Positions 1 through 5,431 of a stretch of 5,431 bases of DNA are shown in pieces; position 1 is the stretch's first letter; each line of letters opens with the position of its first letter. Under the pieces are notes generated by a model that worked only from the letters and a program-made list of their open reading frames with translations, did no database searches and was not told the origin of the DNA. The stretch is from contig JAISDR010000249.1 of assembly GCA_031264645.1 (NCBI GenBank), positions 1-5,431 on the forward strand. The letters run 5' to 3'. The translations under genes and the position numbers were made by a program. Source of the stretch: Prevotellaceae bacterium. Its GTDB lineage: Bacteria; Bacteroidota; Bacteroidia; Bacteroidales; UBA932.

Positions 1-138
1 CTGTATGTACAGTCGCTGATGCTGGGAAACTATCCCGTCAACAAAAAGGAAATGACGACATTCAACGATTCCATATATAAACTGCTGATAATGGGAATGG
101 ATAACTTCTCCCAAAAACTGGGCTTAAATATCTGTTGA
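1..138 (+). CDS. C-terminal fragment of a plus-strand gene, possibly a TetR-type regulator
   Basis: Reading frame 1 is open from the first base of the window to a TGA at 136-138, giving the last 45 residues of a protein whose start lies to the left. The fragment contains the stretch NDSIYKLLIMGMDNF and ends in GLNIC. A mixed amphipathic helix near the C-terminus, followed by a short polar tail, resembles the ligand-binding end of TetR/AcrR regulators. No diagnostic motif is present, because the DNA-binding domain would lie outside the window, so the family call is a guess. The gene converges on galE, and the 22-bp repeat array lies between the two stop codons. No hairpin terminator is visible just after its stop. 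That this is a real coding end is more certain than its identity. Confidence 0.5.
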   Translation: MYVQSLMLGNYPVNKKEMTTFNDSIYKLLIMGMDNFSQKLGLNIC

Positions 139-197
139 GAAATAAACTGACTGTTGTTATATTTCCATGCAAGAGAGTAAATGTCAATCGAAAACAT

Positions 198-317
198 CTT
201 TGTCGTGCAAGTTGCCCGTCTTTGTCGTGCAAGTTGCCCGTCTCTGTTGCGCAAGTTGCCCGTCTCTGTCACGCAAGTTGCCCGTCTCTGTCACACAAGA
301 TGCCCGTCTCTATTGCA
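198..317. repeat. 22-bp tandem repeat array, five units plus a partial sixth
   Basis: Five head-to-tail 22-bp units lie at 198-219, 220-241, 242-263, 264-285 and 286-307, with a degenerate partial unit at 308-317. Units 1 and 2 are identical. The last 12 bases of each unit, CAAGTTGCCCGT, are the same in units 1-4, and unit 5 differs by one base (CAAGATGCCCGT). The variable positions are mainly bases 7-10 of the unit. Units 1-4 contain the small dyad GCAAGTTGC. No spacers separate the units, so this is not a CRISPR array. The array sits between two convergent genes and ends 7 bp from the galE stop codon. Because 22 is not a multiple of three, it creates spurious open frames on both strands. 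A role in transcript ends, protein binding or strand slippage is possible but unproven. Confidence 0.93.
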
Positions 318-324
318 TCTTATC

Positions 325-1353
325 TTATTTCCTTTTCTCAGCCAGAGCTTTTTCCCATTTCCAGGCTGATTTAAGCATTTCTTCGGTAGAAGCTTCTGCT
401 TTCCAGCCAAGTTCCTTATTAGCGAAAGCGGGGTCAGCCCAGACCTTTTCGACGTCTCCTTCGCGGCGGGCTACGATTGTTTTATTGACCTTCACCCTTG
501 TCGCTTTTTCGAACACATTGAGAACCTCCAGCACCGACAAGCCCTTGCCAGTTCCCAGATTGAAGAACTCCACTCCCTGTCTGTTCCTGTTTTTCAGAAG
601 ACGTTCCACTGCAATAACATGCGCTTTTGCCAGGTCTACTACCCAGATATAATCGCGGATAGCCGAACCGTCGGGAGTATTGTAATCGCTGCCGAAAACC
701 CGCAGACATTCGCGAATCCCGATTGCCGTCTGGGTAACGAAGGGGATAAGATTGTTCGGCGTTCCGTTGGGCAGTTCGCCTATAGCGGCTGAAGGATGCG
801 CGCCCACAGGATTGAAGTACCGCAAAGCTATACATTTCAGACGACTGTCGGCATGTATCGTATCCCTGATGATTTCCTCGGCGATTTGCTTTGTATTGCC
901 GTATGGCGAGGTCGCCGGCTTTACGGGAGCGTCTTCCGTAACGGGCAGGACGTCAGGCTGTCCATACACAGTACATGATGAAGAAAAAACCATATTGCGA
1001 GCATTTTCTTCTCCCATCAGCTCAAGAATATTCAAGAGCGAGACCAGATTATTCCTGTAATACAGCAAGGGTTTTTCCACCGATTCGCCGACCGCCTTGC
1101 TTGCCGCGAAATGGATAATCGCTTCTATGCCGGGATATTTTTTAAAGACCTCGGTCAAAGCCTTTTTGTCGCAGCAGTCAAGTTTCTCGAAAGCCGGTTT
1201 TTTTCCAGTGATTAATGCTATACCGTCGAGCACATCTGTCGAGGAGTTCGACAGATTGTCAACAACAATCACTTCATAGCCATTATTTTGAAGTTCAACT
1301 ACAGTGTGGGAACCAATATAACCTGTTCCTCCGGTAACCAAAATTTTACTCAT
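325..1353 (-). CDS. galE: UDP-glucose 4-epimerase GalE
   Basis: GalE interconverts UDP-glucose and UDP-galactose in the cytoplasm using tightly bound NAD, feeding the Leloir pathway and surface-glycan synthesis. The protein is an extended short-chain dehydrogenase/reductase of 342 residues, the usual GalE length. Visible motifs are the Rossmann NAD loop GGTGYIGSH at residues 8-16, the NAD-ribose site VVDNLSNSS near 31-39, the FSSS block with catalytic Ser126, the YxxxK pair Tyr151/Lys155, and the substrate-site run RYFNPVGAHPS near 178-188. I chose the ATG at 1353. A TTG directly before it (1354-1356) could add one residue but is less likely. There is no Shine-Dalgarno sequence. The gene begins 4 nt after the stop of the upstream thioredoxin-like gene and is the last of the operon. 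The position matching E. coli Tyr299 appears to be Val304, which may widen substrate range to N-acetylated sugars. The family call is secure; the substrate range is inference. Confidence 0.96.
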   Translation of the reverse strand: MSKILVTGGTGYIGSHTVVELQNNGYEVIVVDNLSNSSTDVLDGIALITGKKPAFEKLDCCDKKALTEVFKKYPGIEAIIHFAASKAVGESVEKPLLYYRNNLVSLLNILELMGEENARNMVFSSSCTVYGQPDVLPVTEDAPVKPATSPYGNTKQIAEEIIRDTIHADSRLKCIALRYFNPVGAHPSAAIGELPNGTPNNLIPFVTQTAIGIRECLRVFGSDYNTPDGSAIRDYIWVVDLAKAHVIAVERLLKNRNRQGVEFFNLGTGKGLSVLEVLNVFEKATRVKVNKTIVARREGDVEKVWADPAFANKELGWKAEASTEEMLKSAWKWEKALAEKRK

Positions 1354-1357
1354 CAAA

Positions 1358-2803
1358 TTATTTTATTAAACTGTTCAACAATCGGGCTAAAGACTCGCTT
1401 TCCAGTCCGCGCCCTATGATTTTTTTGTTTCTATCCAGCACATATATTTTCGGGACGGAATATATGCTGTATGCAATCCTGAAATCGTTATCGTTTGCCG
1501 GATCCCAAACGTTTATCCAGTCCGTCAACTGATGTCTGGAAACAAACTCCATCCATTCCTTTCTGTCGCTGTAAGTGTACACGCAAAATCCCGCCAAGCC
1601 CCTGTTCTTATATTTCTGGAAGATTTTGTACACGGCAGGAATCTCTTTCTTGCAGTGAGAGCATAAGGCGTCGAAAAAGCACAGCAGAACATACGGCGAA
1701 TCAATGTCGTACAGCGATTCGGCGCCTCCGCTTATGGTTTCCATTTTAAGCTCTTTAGCCTGTTTTCCTATAAGAGTTTCCCTGTTTTTATTGGCATAAT
1801 CAGTGATTTCTTTAAGGAATTTTTCATCATCGATATTCACTTTGCCTGCGAGATAATAATTGTCAATAATGTAGACGACAAGGTTTTCCATTCCCATTAC
1901 GTACACATCACTGCTGCCGTCGATAAGATGGAGATACTTGTCGAAAATGTAGCCTGTGAGGAATTTCGTCATAGAACTGTCGCCCGCCGCTTTCGAAAGG
2001 ACAAAATCAACAGCGCGTATTATGCTGTCGGGAATCTGTGAAACGATATTGTCGAAATACCTGTCTATGGAAGAAACGAGCATCGGCGTGTTTTTCATTC
2101 GTTTATCCGTCAAAGTCAATTTATCCCAATAGTGTTTTCTGTAAAAATCATCAATATAAGCCTGTCTTTCGCCGGCGGGAATACGGAGAATCTCGCTTTT
2201 TTTCGGATGCGCCGGATTCATTGCCGGGGCTACCGATTCCAGCAGGCTGCCAGGGAACTTTGCCTTTATTTCAAATTCCATCATATCTGCCTGTCCTGTC
2301 ATGGATTCGATTTCCGTATCCGGGGAATTTCCGTTCTTTGCATTATCAATCAATTCCTTTTCTCTTTTTTGCTTTTTGACAATAAAACGGGAATATGCGG
2401 TAAAAGTTTCGTTTTCGGGAGAATTTTTAAACGACAGAGTTTCGAGATACCTGTCTTTCGTTGTTGATATTACAAGCCTTTGATTTACCGTGTCGGAAAT
2501 TAGAAAGTCGAATATGTTTTTTTTCCCCGATATAATCGTGTACATGCCGGGGACAAGCGGCTTGACGCCTGAAAACCTTACTTTTCCGTTTCCATCTGTC
2601 GCAAGCGTGTCCACCGGATACATATCTGCTCCGGCGTATCCTGCGAGTACAATGTTTCTGTTTTTCTCGCCATTGATTGTCAGTTCAATATTATACGCTG
2701 CATTTTTTCCTGATACCGCAGGCGACGGATAAACCGGACGAACGGAAGAACATGCCGTAATGGACAGCAAACTTGTCAGGAAGACGAAAAACCTGTTTAT
2801 CAT
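1358..2803 (-). CDS. Secreted lipoprotein with DUF4369-like N-terminus and C-terminal thioredoxin fold (CSHC)
   Basis: This is a 481-residue exported thioredoxin-like protein of the TlpA/ResA type seen in Bacteroidota. Residues 1-17 form a hydrophobic signal ending in a lipobox (SITAC), with Cys18 as the lipidation site. A short Ser/Pro-rich linker follows. Residues about 36-125 resemble DUF4369, residues about 130-340 are a mostly helical middle region (DUF5106-like), and residues about 345-481 are the thioredoxin fold. The active-site pair is Cys381-Ser-His-Cys384 and the probable cis-proline is Pro451 in SVPKIYVLD. The residues after Cys18 (SSVRPV) lack the acidic surface-export signal described for Bacteroidota lipoproteins, so a periplasm-facing location is more likely. 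The ATG overlaps the TGA of the upstream paralogue (ATGA at 2800-2803), which suggests translational coupling. The substrate is unknown. It could reduce, oxidise or isomerise disulfides, or do something else. Confidence 0.88.
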   Translation of the reverse strand: MINRFFVFLTSLLSITACSSVRPVYPSPAVSGKNAAYNIELTINGEKNRNIVLAGYAGADMYPVDTLATDGNGKVRFSGVKPLVPGMYTIISGKKNIFDFLISDTVNQRLVISTTKDRYLETLSFKNSPENETFTAYSRFIVKKQKREKELIDNAKNGNSPDTEIESMTGQADMMEFEIKAKFPGSLLESVAPAMNPAHPKKSEILRIPAGERQAYIDDFYRKHYWDKLTLTDKRMKNTPMLVSSIDRYFDNIVSQIPDSIIRAVDFVLSKAAGDSSMTKFLTGYIFDKYLHLIDGSSDVYVMGMENLVVYIIDNYYLAGKVNIDDEKFLKEITDYANKNRETLIGKQAKELKMETISGGAESLYDIDSPYVLLCFFDALCSHCKKEIPAVYKIFQKYKNRGLAGFCVYTYSDRKEWMEFVSRHQLTDWINVWDPANDNDFRIAYSIYSVPKIYVLDRNKKIIGRGLESESLARLLNSLIK

Positions 2804-4188
2804 TTTTTTATCAAGTGGTGCAACAATTGGGCTAAGGACATGCTTTCCAATCCGCGTCCTACTATTTTCATGTCTTTATCAAGCACATATACTTGCGGAA
2901 CGGAATATACGCTGTATGCAGTCCTGAAATCGTTTTCGTCGTTCGGATCCCATACATTGATCCAGTCCGTCATCTGGTTTTTGGATATAAATTCCACCCA
3001 TTCGTTTTTATTTTTTTGAGTATACACGCAAAATCCAGTCAGTCCCCTGTCTTTAAATTCCTTGAAAATTTTATATATCTTGGGCATTTCGTCCTTGCAG
3101 TGGCTGCATGACGATTCGTAGAAGCAAACCAGAATATATGGAGAATCAATGTCATAGAGCGATTCGGCGCTTCCGTTGACAGTCTCCATTTTGAGGTCTT
3201 TAGCCTTTTTTCCTATCAGGGTTTCCTTATTCTTATTGAGGTATTCGGTGATATTTTTATTGAATTTTTCGTCCTTGACATTCACTTTTCCCGACAGATA
3301 ATAGTTTTCAATGATATGAACAACAACATTCTCCATGCCCATTATTTTCGAACTCACGTACTTATTGAAGATATGTCCCGTGAGAAACCTCATCATCGCC
3401 GTATCGCTTTCGGCTTTTGGCAGGACAAGATCAACGGCGCGTATGATAGTGTCGGGGATTTGCAGAATCATGTTTTTGAAGTAATTGTCGATGGCGGGAA
3501 TAAGGATCGGCGTGTTTTGCATCCGCCTGTCCGTCAACGTAAGCCTGTCCCAGTAGTGGTTTTTGTAAAACTCGAACAGATAGCGGCGCGCGCTGTCGGG
3601 CGATTCCGGGACTTCGTCTTTATCGGGCTGGAGCGGATTCATTGATATTGCTACCGATTCCAGCAGGCTGCCCGGGAACTTTGCCTGTATTTCCGCCACT
3701 TTTTCGTTTGTTTGCTCTGCCATCAGTTTGATTTCCCTGTCTACTGATTCGGACGGTTTTTTGTCCGAAGTCTTGCCGGCAATTTCGGCTTCCCTTTTTT
3801 GCCTTTTGATAAGAAAACGGGAATAGTCGGCAAAAGCTTCGTTTTCGGGAGAGTTTTTAAACGACAGGGTTTCAAGATACTTGCCTTTCGTTGTTGATAT
3901 GGAAAATTTCTGGTTCACTGTATCGGAGATTAGAAAATCCAGTATCTGTCCCCCCTCTATTGCAATCAGATACATTCCCGGTACGAGCGGTCTGTCACCC
4001 GTAAACACGGCTTTTCCGTTTTTGTCTATTGCGGCTGTATCTATCGAATATTTTCCTGTACCGTAATGCATTACAAGAAGCGCATCCTTGTTTTTTTCAC
4101 CCTTAACGGCAAGATTAATTGTGTAAGCCTGTGCATGTAAAGTTGAAACAAATATCAAACTCACTAAAAACGTTAATATCCTGTTCAT
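2800..4188 (-). CDS. Secreted thioredoxin-like protein with DUF4369-like N-terminus (CSHC), paralogue of the next gene
   Basis: This 462-residue protein has the same architecture as the gene at 1358-2803, to which it is about 60% identical by eye over the mature region, so the two are tandem duplicates. Residues 1-19 look like a signal peptidase I leader, with probable cleavage after LHA (Ala19). There is no lipobox cysteine, so it should be soluble in the periplasm. Residues about 21-110 are DUF4369-like, about 115-320 the helical DUF5106-like middle, and about 325-462 the thioredoxin fold. Cys361-Ser-His-Cys364 is the redox motif and Pro431 (SVPQVYVLD) the likely cis-proline. Cys355 and Cys387 are also shared with the paralogue. 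Compared with the paralogue it lacks about seven residues just before MGMEN and has no linker after the signal. It starts 20 nt after the cupin stop. No ribosome-binding site is evident. Exact biochemical function is unknown. Confidence 0.88.
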   Translation of the reverse strand: MNRILTFLVSLIFVSTLHAQAYTINLAVKGEKNKDALLVMHYGTGKYSIDTAAIDKNGKAVFTGDRPLVPGMYLIAIEGGQILDFLISDTVNQKFSISTTKGKYLETLSFKNSPENEAFADYSRFLIKRQKREAEIAGKTSDKKPSESVDREIKLMAEQTNEKVAEIQAKFPGSLLESVAISMNPLQPDKDEVPESPDSARRYLFEFYKNHYWDRLTLTDRRMQNTPILIPAIDNYFKNMILQIPDTIIRAVDLVLPKAESDTAMMRFLTGHIFNKYVSSKIMGMENVVVHIIENYYLSGKVNVKDEKFNKNITEYLNKNKETLIGKKAKDLKMETVNGSAESLYDIDSPYILVCFYESSCSHCKDEMPKIYKIFKEFKDRGLTGFCVYTQKNKNEWVEFISKNQMTDWINVWDPNDENDFRTAYSVYSVPQVYVLDKDMKIVGRGLESMSLAQLLHHLIKK

Positions 4189-4208
4189 CTGTATATTATT
4201 TTAAAAAA

Positions 4209-4679
4209 TTAACTTCTAACGATTTTCAATTCCTCCATATATCTTTCTACTGCTTCCCTGTCAGCCGGATCGGGAGCCCACGGCGCTATATTGTCGGGAG
4301 TTAAAGGGACATAAGGTCCTTTTTTTACTTCGTAAACAACGGTATTCGGTTCCAGAACGATAAGCGAATGCCATACTCCCGCTTCTATTTCCATGCCGTA
4401 AACCTCCTTTTCCGGCGATACTTCCGTAGATGAAACGACAGATCCGTTTTCATCGAATATCAAAATAAGCGCGCTTCCCCTGAGAATCAGAAAAATCTCC
4501 TCCTTATCCGGATTTTTATGCCGGTGAGGAGGAAAATAGCTCCCCGGTTCCATTGCATTCAGCAACCTGTTTAAAGGATCATCCAATTGCTGATGAAAAT
4601 TGTAGTTCATTCTTAACCTCCGGCTGTTACGCGCCTGTTCCGATACCGAGTCAAGCAAGACTCTGTCTATTATTTTCAT
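4209..4679 (-). CDS. wbuC: WbuC-family cupin-fold metalloprotein
   Basis: The 156-residue product matches the WbuC cupin family throughout. It has an N-terminal helix with SRRLRMNYNFH, then DDPLNRLLNAMEPGSYFPPH, the metal-site cluster HRHKNPDKEE, the strand FLILRGSALILIFD, the second cupin motif AGVWHSLIVLEP, and a C-terminal GPYVPLTPDNIAPWAPDP segment. Probable metal ligands are His52, His54, Glu60 or Glu61, and His104. WbuC genes are known from O-antigen clusters, but the reaction is not established to my knowledge. A cytoplasmic sugar-related role is plausible because galE lies in the same operon. The ATG at 4679 is the only good start. It lies 7 nt after the bactofilin stop, with no Shine-Dalgarno sequence. 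Length and motifs are complete, with no sign of damage. Confidence 0.9.
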   Translation of the reverse strand: MKIIDRVLLDSVSEQARNSRRLRMNYNFHQQLDDPLNRLLNAMEPGSYFPPHRHKNPDKEEIFLILRGSALILIFDENGSVVSSTEVSPEKEVYGMEIEAGVWHSLIVLEPNTVVYEVKKGPYVPLTPDNIAPWAPDPADREAVERYMEELKIVRS

Positions 4680-4686
4680 AAATAAT

Positions 4687-5070
4687 CTACTTCTGCAAGG
4701 GCTGCTTTTCAGAGTTCTTTTTCAGCATGTGACAGTTTCCGTTAAATACGGCGCCTACTTCAATAACTAATTTACTTGTCGTAATTTCTCCTTCGAGAAC
4801 AGCTGTAGATTTGAGCGAAAGCAGTCCTTCGGTCGAAACAGTTCCATCAAGCCGTCCGCTTATTTCCATGTTTTTGGAAACAATATCTCCCTTGATATAT
4901 CCTTTTTCTCCAACGATTATTTTACCTTCACACTGGACATTGCCTTCAATTTTGCCATCAATCCTGAAATCGGTAAAAGATTTCACGCTGCCTTTTATCT
5001 CCGTACCTTCGCAGATTCTATTCACATTCCCCGACATTTGGGTTTCTTCAACAGTATTATTCCTACTCAT
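4687..5070 (-). CDS. Bactofilin (polymer-forming cytoskeletal protein)
   Basis: Bactofilins polymerise without nucleotides into filaments at the membrane and act as scaffolds for cell-wall or envelope enzymes. This 127-residue protein has the family pattern: a short polar N-terminal tail (about residues 1-17), then a right-handed beta-helix core of about 95 residues with regularly spaced glycines. Typical segments are FRIDGKIEGNV, KIIVGEKGYIKGDI, MEISGRLDGTV and LVIEVGAVFNG. A Lys/Gln-rich tail ends the protein. No membrane segment is visible. I prefer the ATG at 5070 over an in-frame TTG at 5079, which would add only three residues (MLI) and would lie very close to the predicted transcription start. 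It is the first gene of the five-gene operon, directly downstream of a TAnnTTTG promoter element. Confidence 0.92.
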   Translation of the reverse strand: MSRNNTVEETQMSGNVNRICEGTEIKGSVKSFTDFRIDGKIEGNVQCEGKIIVGEKGYIKGDIVSKNMEISGRLDGTVSTEGLLSLKSTAVLEGEITTSKLVIEVGAVFNGNCHMLKKNSEKQPLQK

Positions 5071-5089
5071 AATTAACAATATTTTTGCG

Positions 5090-5097
5090 CAAAGTTA
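5090..5097 (-). promoter_or_regulatory. Candidate Bacteroidota -7 promoter element for the five-gene operon
   Basis: On the minus strand these bases read TAACTTTG, a full match to the TAnnTTTG -7 consensus of Bacteroidota primary sigma factors. Transcription would begin a few bases further on, giving a leader of only about 15 nt before the bactofilin ATG at 5070. No convincing TTTG -33 box lies 19-21 nt upstream; the region there is simply AT-rich. The position, directly before the first gene of the operon, supports the call. Confidence 0.6.
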
Positions 5098-5189
5098 GAA
5101 ATAATCTGAATAATGGAAATATATAAGCGCATATTTTATGAATAATGCATATATTTTTGACGTTTTTTAATAGTCATTTGATGTAAAAT

Positions 5190-5284
5190 GGTGTATTGAG
5201 TACGTGTCTGAATCAGGATTGCTGACGCAGCCCTCAGCAACAGGAACAATCCAATTGTCAGAAACAGATTGCTGGCAATACACC
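5190..5284. other. GC-richer island bounded by a 9-bp inverted repeat; candidate structured RNA or tiny mobile element
   Basis: The 95-bp island begins with GGTGTATTG (5190-5198) and ends with the exact reverse complement CAATACACC (5276-5284). Inside are a perfect 7-bp hairpin, TTGCTGA (5219-5225) with TCAGCAA (5234-5240) around an 8-nt loop; a smaller 5-bp hairpin, ACAAT (5246-5250) with ATTGT (5254-5258); and the short dyad CTGAATCAG (5208-5216). GATTGCTG occurs twice (5217-5224 and 5267-5274), so CAGCAA at 5235-5240 could pair with either copy. GC is 45 of 95 bases, about twice that of both flanks. The nested closing stem suggests a folded multi-branched RNA. Terminal inverted repeats would also fit a miniature transposable element. 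I recognise no known RNA family, and the strand cannot be decided. Confidence 0.45.
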
Positions 5285-5331
5285 CGGATAATCATAATAA
5301 TCCTGCGTTTTAAAATATTTTCCCCTGTCAG

Positions 5332-5362
5332 TTGTTTATATATAGAAACGATTATAAATTTA
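5332..5362 (+). promoter_or_regulatory. Possible promoter for the right-edge gene
   Basis: TTG at 5332-5334 is followed after 20 nt by TAAATTTA at 5355-5362, which matches the Bacteroidota TAnnTTTG element except for the last base. The 20-nt spacing is right for this promoter class. The start point would fall only a few bases before the ATG at 5376, giving a very short leader. The AT-rich background makes chance matches likely. Confidence 0.35.
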
Positions 5363-5375
5363 AAGTAAATGGATT

Positions 5376-5431
5376 ATGAAAGTATTGAAAACAGTAAGGA
5401 AAATCGGGGATATAATATATAAGGTATATTC
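5376..5431 (+). CDS. N-terminal start of an unidentified plus-strand gene, cut by the window edge
   Basis: From the ATG at 5376 the frame stays open to the end of the window and encodes MKVLKTVRKIGDIIYKVY and onward. The basic, amphipathic beginning (Lys and Arg alternating with Val, Ile and Leu) would suit the cytoplasmic edge of a membrane or exported protein, but the hydrophobic segment that would prove this is outside the window. A possible promoter lies just upstream. A competing ATG at 5369 in another frame closes after 17 codons. The gene is transcribed divergently from the bactofilin operon. No family can be assigned from 18 residues. Confidence 0.45.
   Translation, partial: MKVLKTVRKIGDIIYKVY

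Larger units (their letters stand above)
5071..5375. other. Divergent intergenic region of 305 bp
   Basis: This stretch separates the minus-strand operon from the plus-strand gene at the right edge. I see no protein-coding gene in it. It holds a candidate operon promoter (5090-5097), a GC-richer island with inverted repeats (5190-5284), and a weaker plus-strand promoter candidate (5332-5362). By direct count, GC is about 21% in 5098-5189 and about 25% in 5285-5375, against 47% in the island between them. Confidence 0.85.

Noticed and set aside
30..272. Minus-strand open frame of 80 codons through the 22-bp repeats
   Set aside because: Most of its N-terminal part is translation of the repeat array, and the rest runs antisense into the end of the left-edge gene. 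All frames of the array are open because the unit length is not a multiple of three.
198..317. CRISPR array
   Set aside because: The 22-bp units are directly abutting with no unique spacers, and no cas genes are present.
167..652. Plus-strand open frame of 161 codons
   Set aside because: It crosses the repeat array and then runs antisense to the 3' end of galE, whose protein is clearly conserved. Its composition (Ser, Phe and Leu rich) is that of an antisense shadow.
1354..1356. TTG start for galE, one codon upstream of the ATG
   Set aside because: An ATG follows at once and gives the standard GalE N-terminus (MSKILVTGG). The TTG adds nothing recognisable.
5117..5156. 8-bp inverted repeat AAATATAT / ATATATTT upstream of the bactofilin promoter
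   Set aside because: It consists only of A and T in a region of about 21% GC, so a match of this length is expected by chance. A weak upstream operator cannot be excluded.
5177..5208. TTTG (5177-5180) and TACGTGTC (5201-5208) as a promoter for the GC-rich island on the plus strand
   Set aside because: The spacing of 20 nt fits, but the second box matches TAnnTTTG poorly and lies inside the island, so transcription would omit the left arm of its closing stem.
5369..5422. 17-codon plus-strand open frame starting at the ATG at 5369
   Set aside because: It closes within the window at a TAA, is highly polar, and overlaps the frame from 5376, which stays open and has a more protein-like start.

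Overview
The window looks like a chromosomal segment of a member of the Bacteroidota, probably Bacteroidales. Four things point there: two secreted thioredoxin-fold proteins with the DUF4369-like N-terminal and helical middle regions common in that phylum; a bactofilin and a WbuC-type cupin; start codons without Shine-Dalgarno sequences; and a TAnnTTTG promoter element just upstream of the first gene of the main operon. No species can be named from the sequence alone.

Layout, left to right. Positions 1-138 hold the last 45 codons of a plus-strand gene, possibly a TetR-type regulator. Positions 139-324 are a convergent intergenic region dominated by five 22-bp tandem repeats (198-307) plus a partial sixth unit, which stops 7 bp short of the galE stop codon. 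Positions 325-5070 hold five tightly packed minus-strand genes, read from high to low coordinates: a bactofilin, a WbuC-family cupin, two tandem paralogous secreted thioredoxin-like proteins, and galE (UDP-glucose 4-epimerase). Gaps are 7 nt, 20 nt, a 4-nt ATGA overlap, and 4 nt, so this is very probably one transcription unit. Its likely promoter is at 5090-5097. Positions 5071-5375 are intergenic and mostly very AT-rich, but contain a 95-bp island of about 47% GC (5190-5284) bounded by a perfect 9-bp inverted repeat. At the right edge a plus-strand gene begins (5376) and runs out of the window.

How the genes may work together (inference): bactofilin, WbuC and GalE each have known or suspected links to the cell envelope and surface polysaccharide, and the two thioredoxin-like proteins are exported. 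The operon therefore reads as an envelope or surface-glycan module with periplasmic redox or thiol functions. The sequence does not prove a single pathway.

The items most worth a second look are the GC-rich, inverted-repeat-bounded island (candidate structured RNA or small mobile element), the 22-bp repeat array at the 3' end of the operon, and the paralogous thioredoxin pair, in which one copy is predicted to be a lipoprotein and the other to be released by signal peptidase I.
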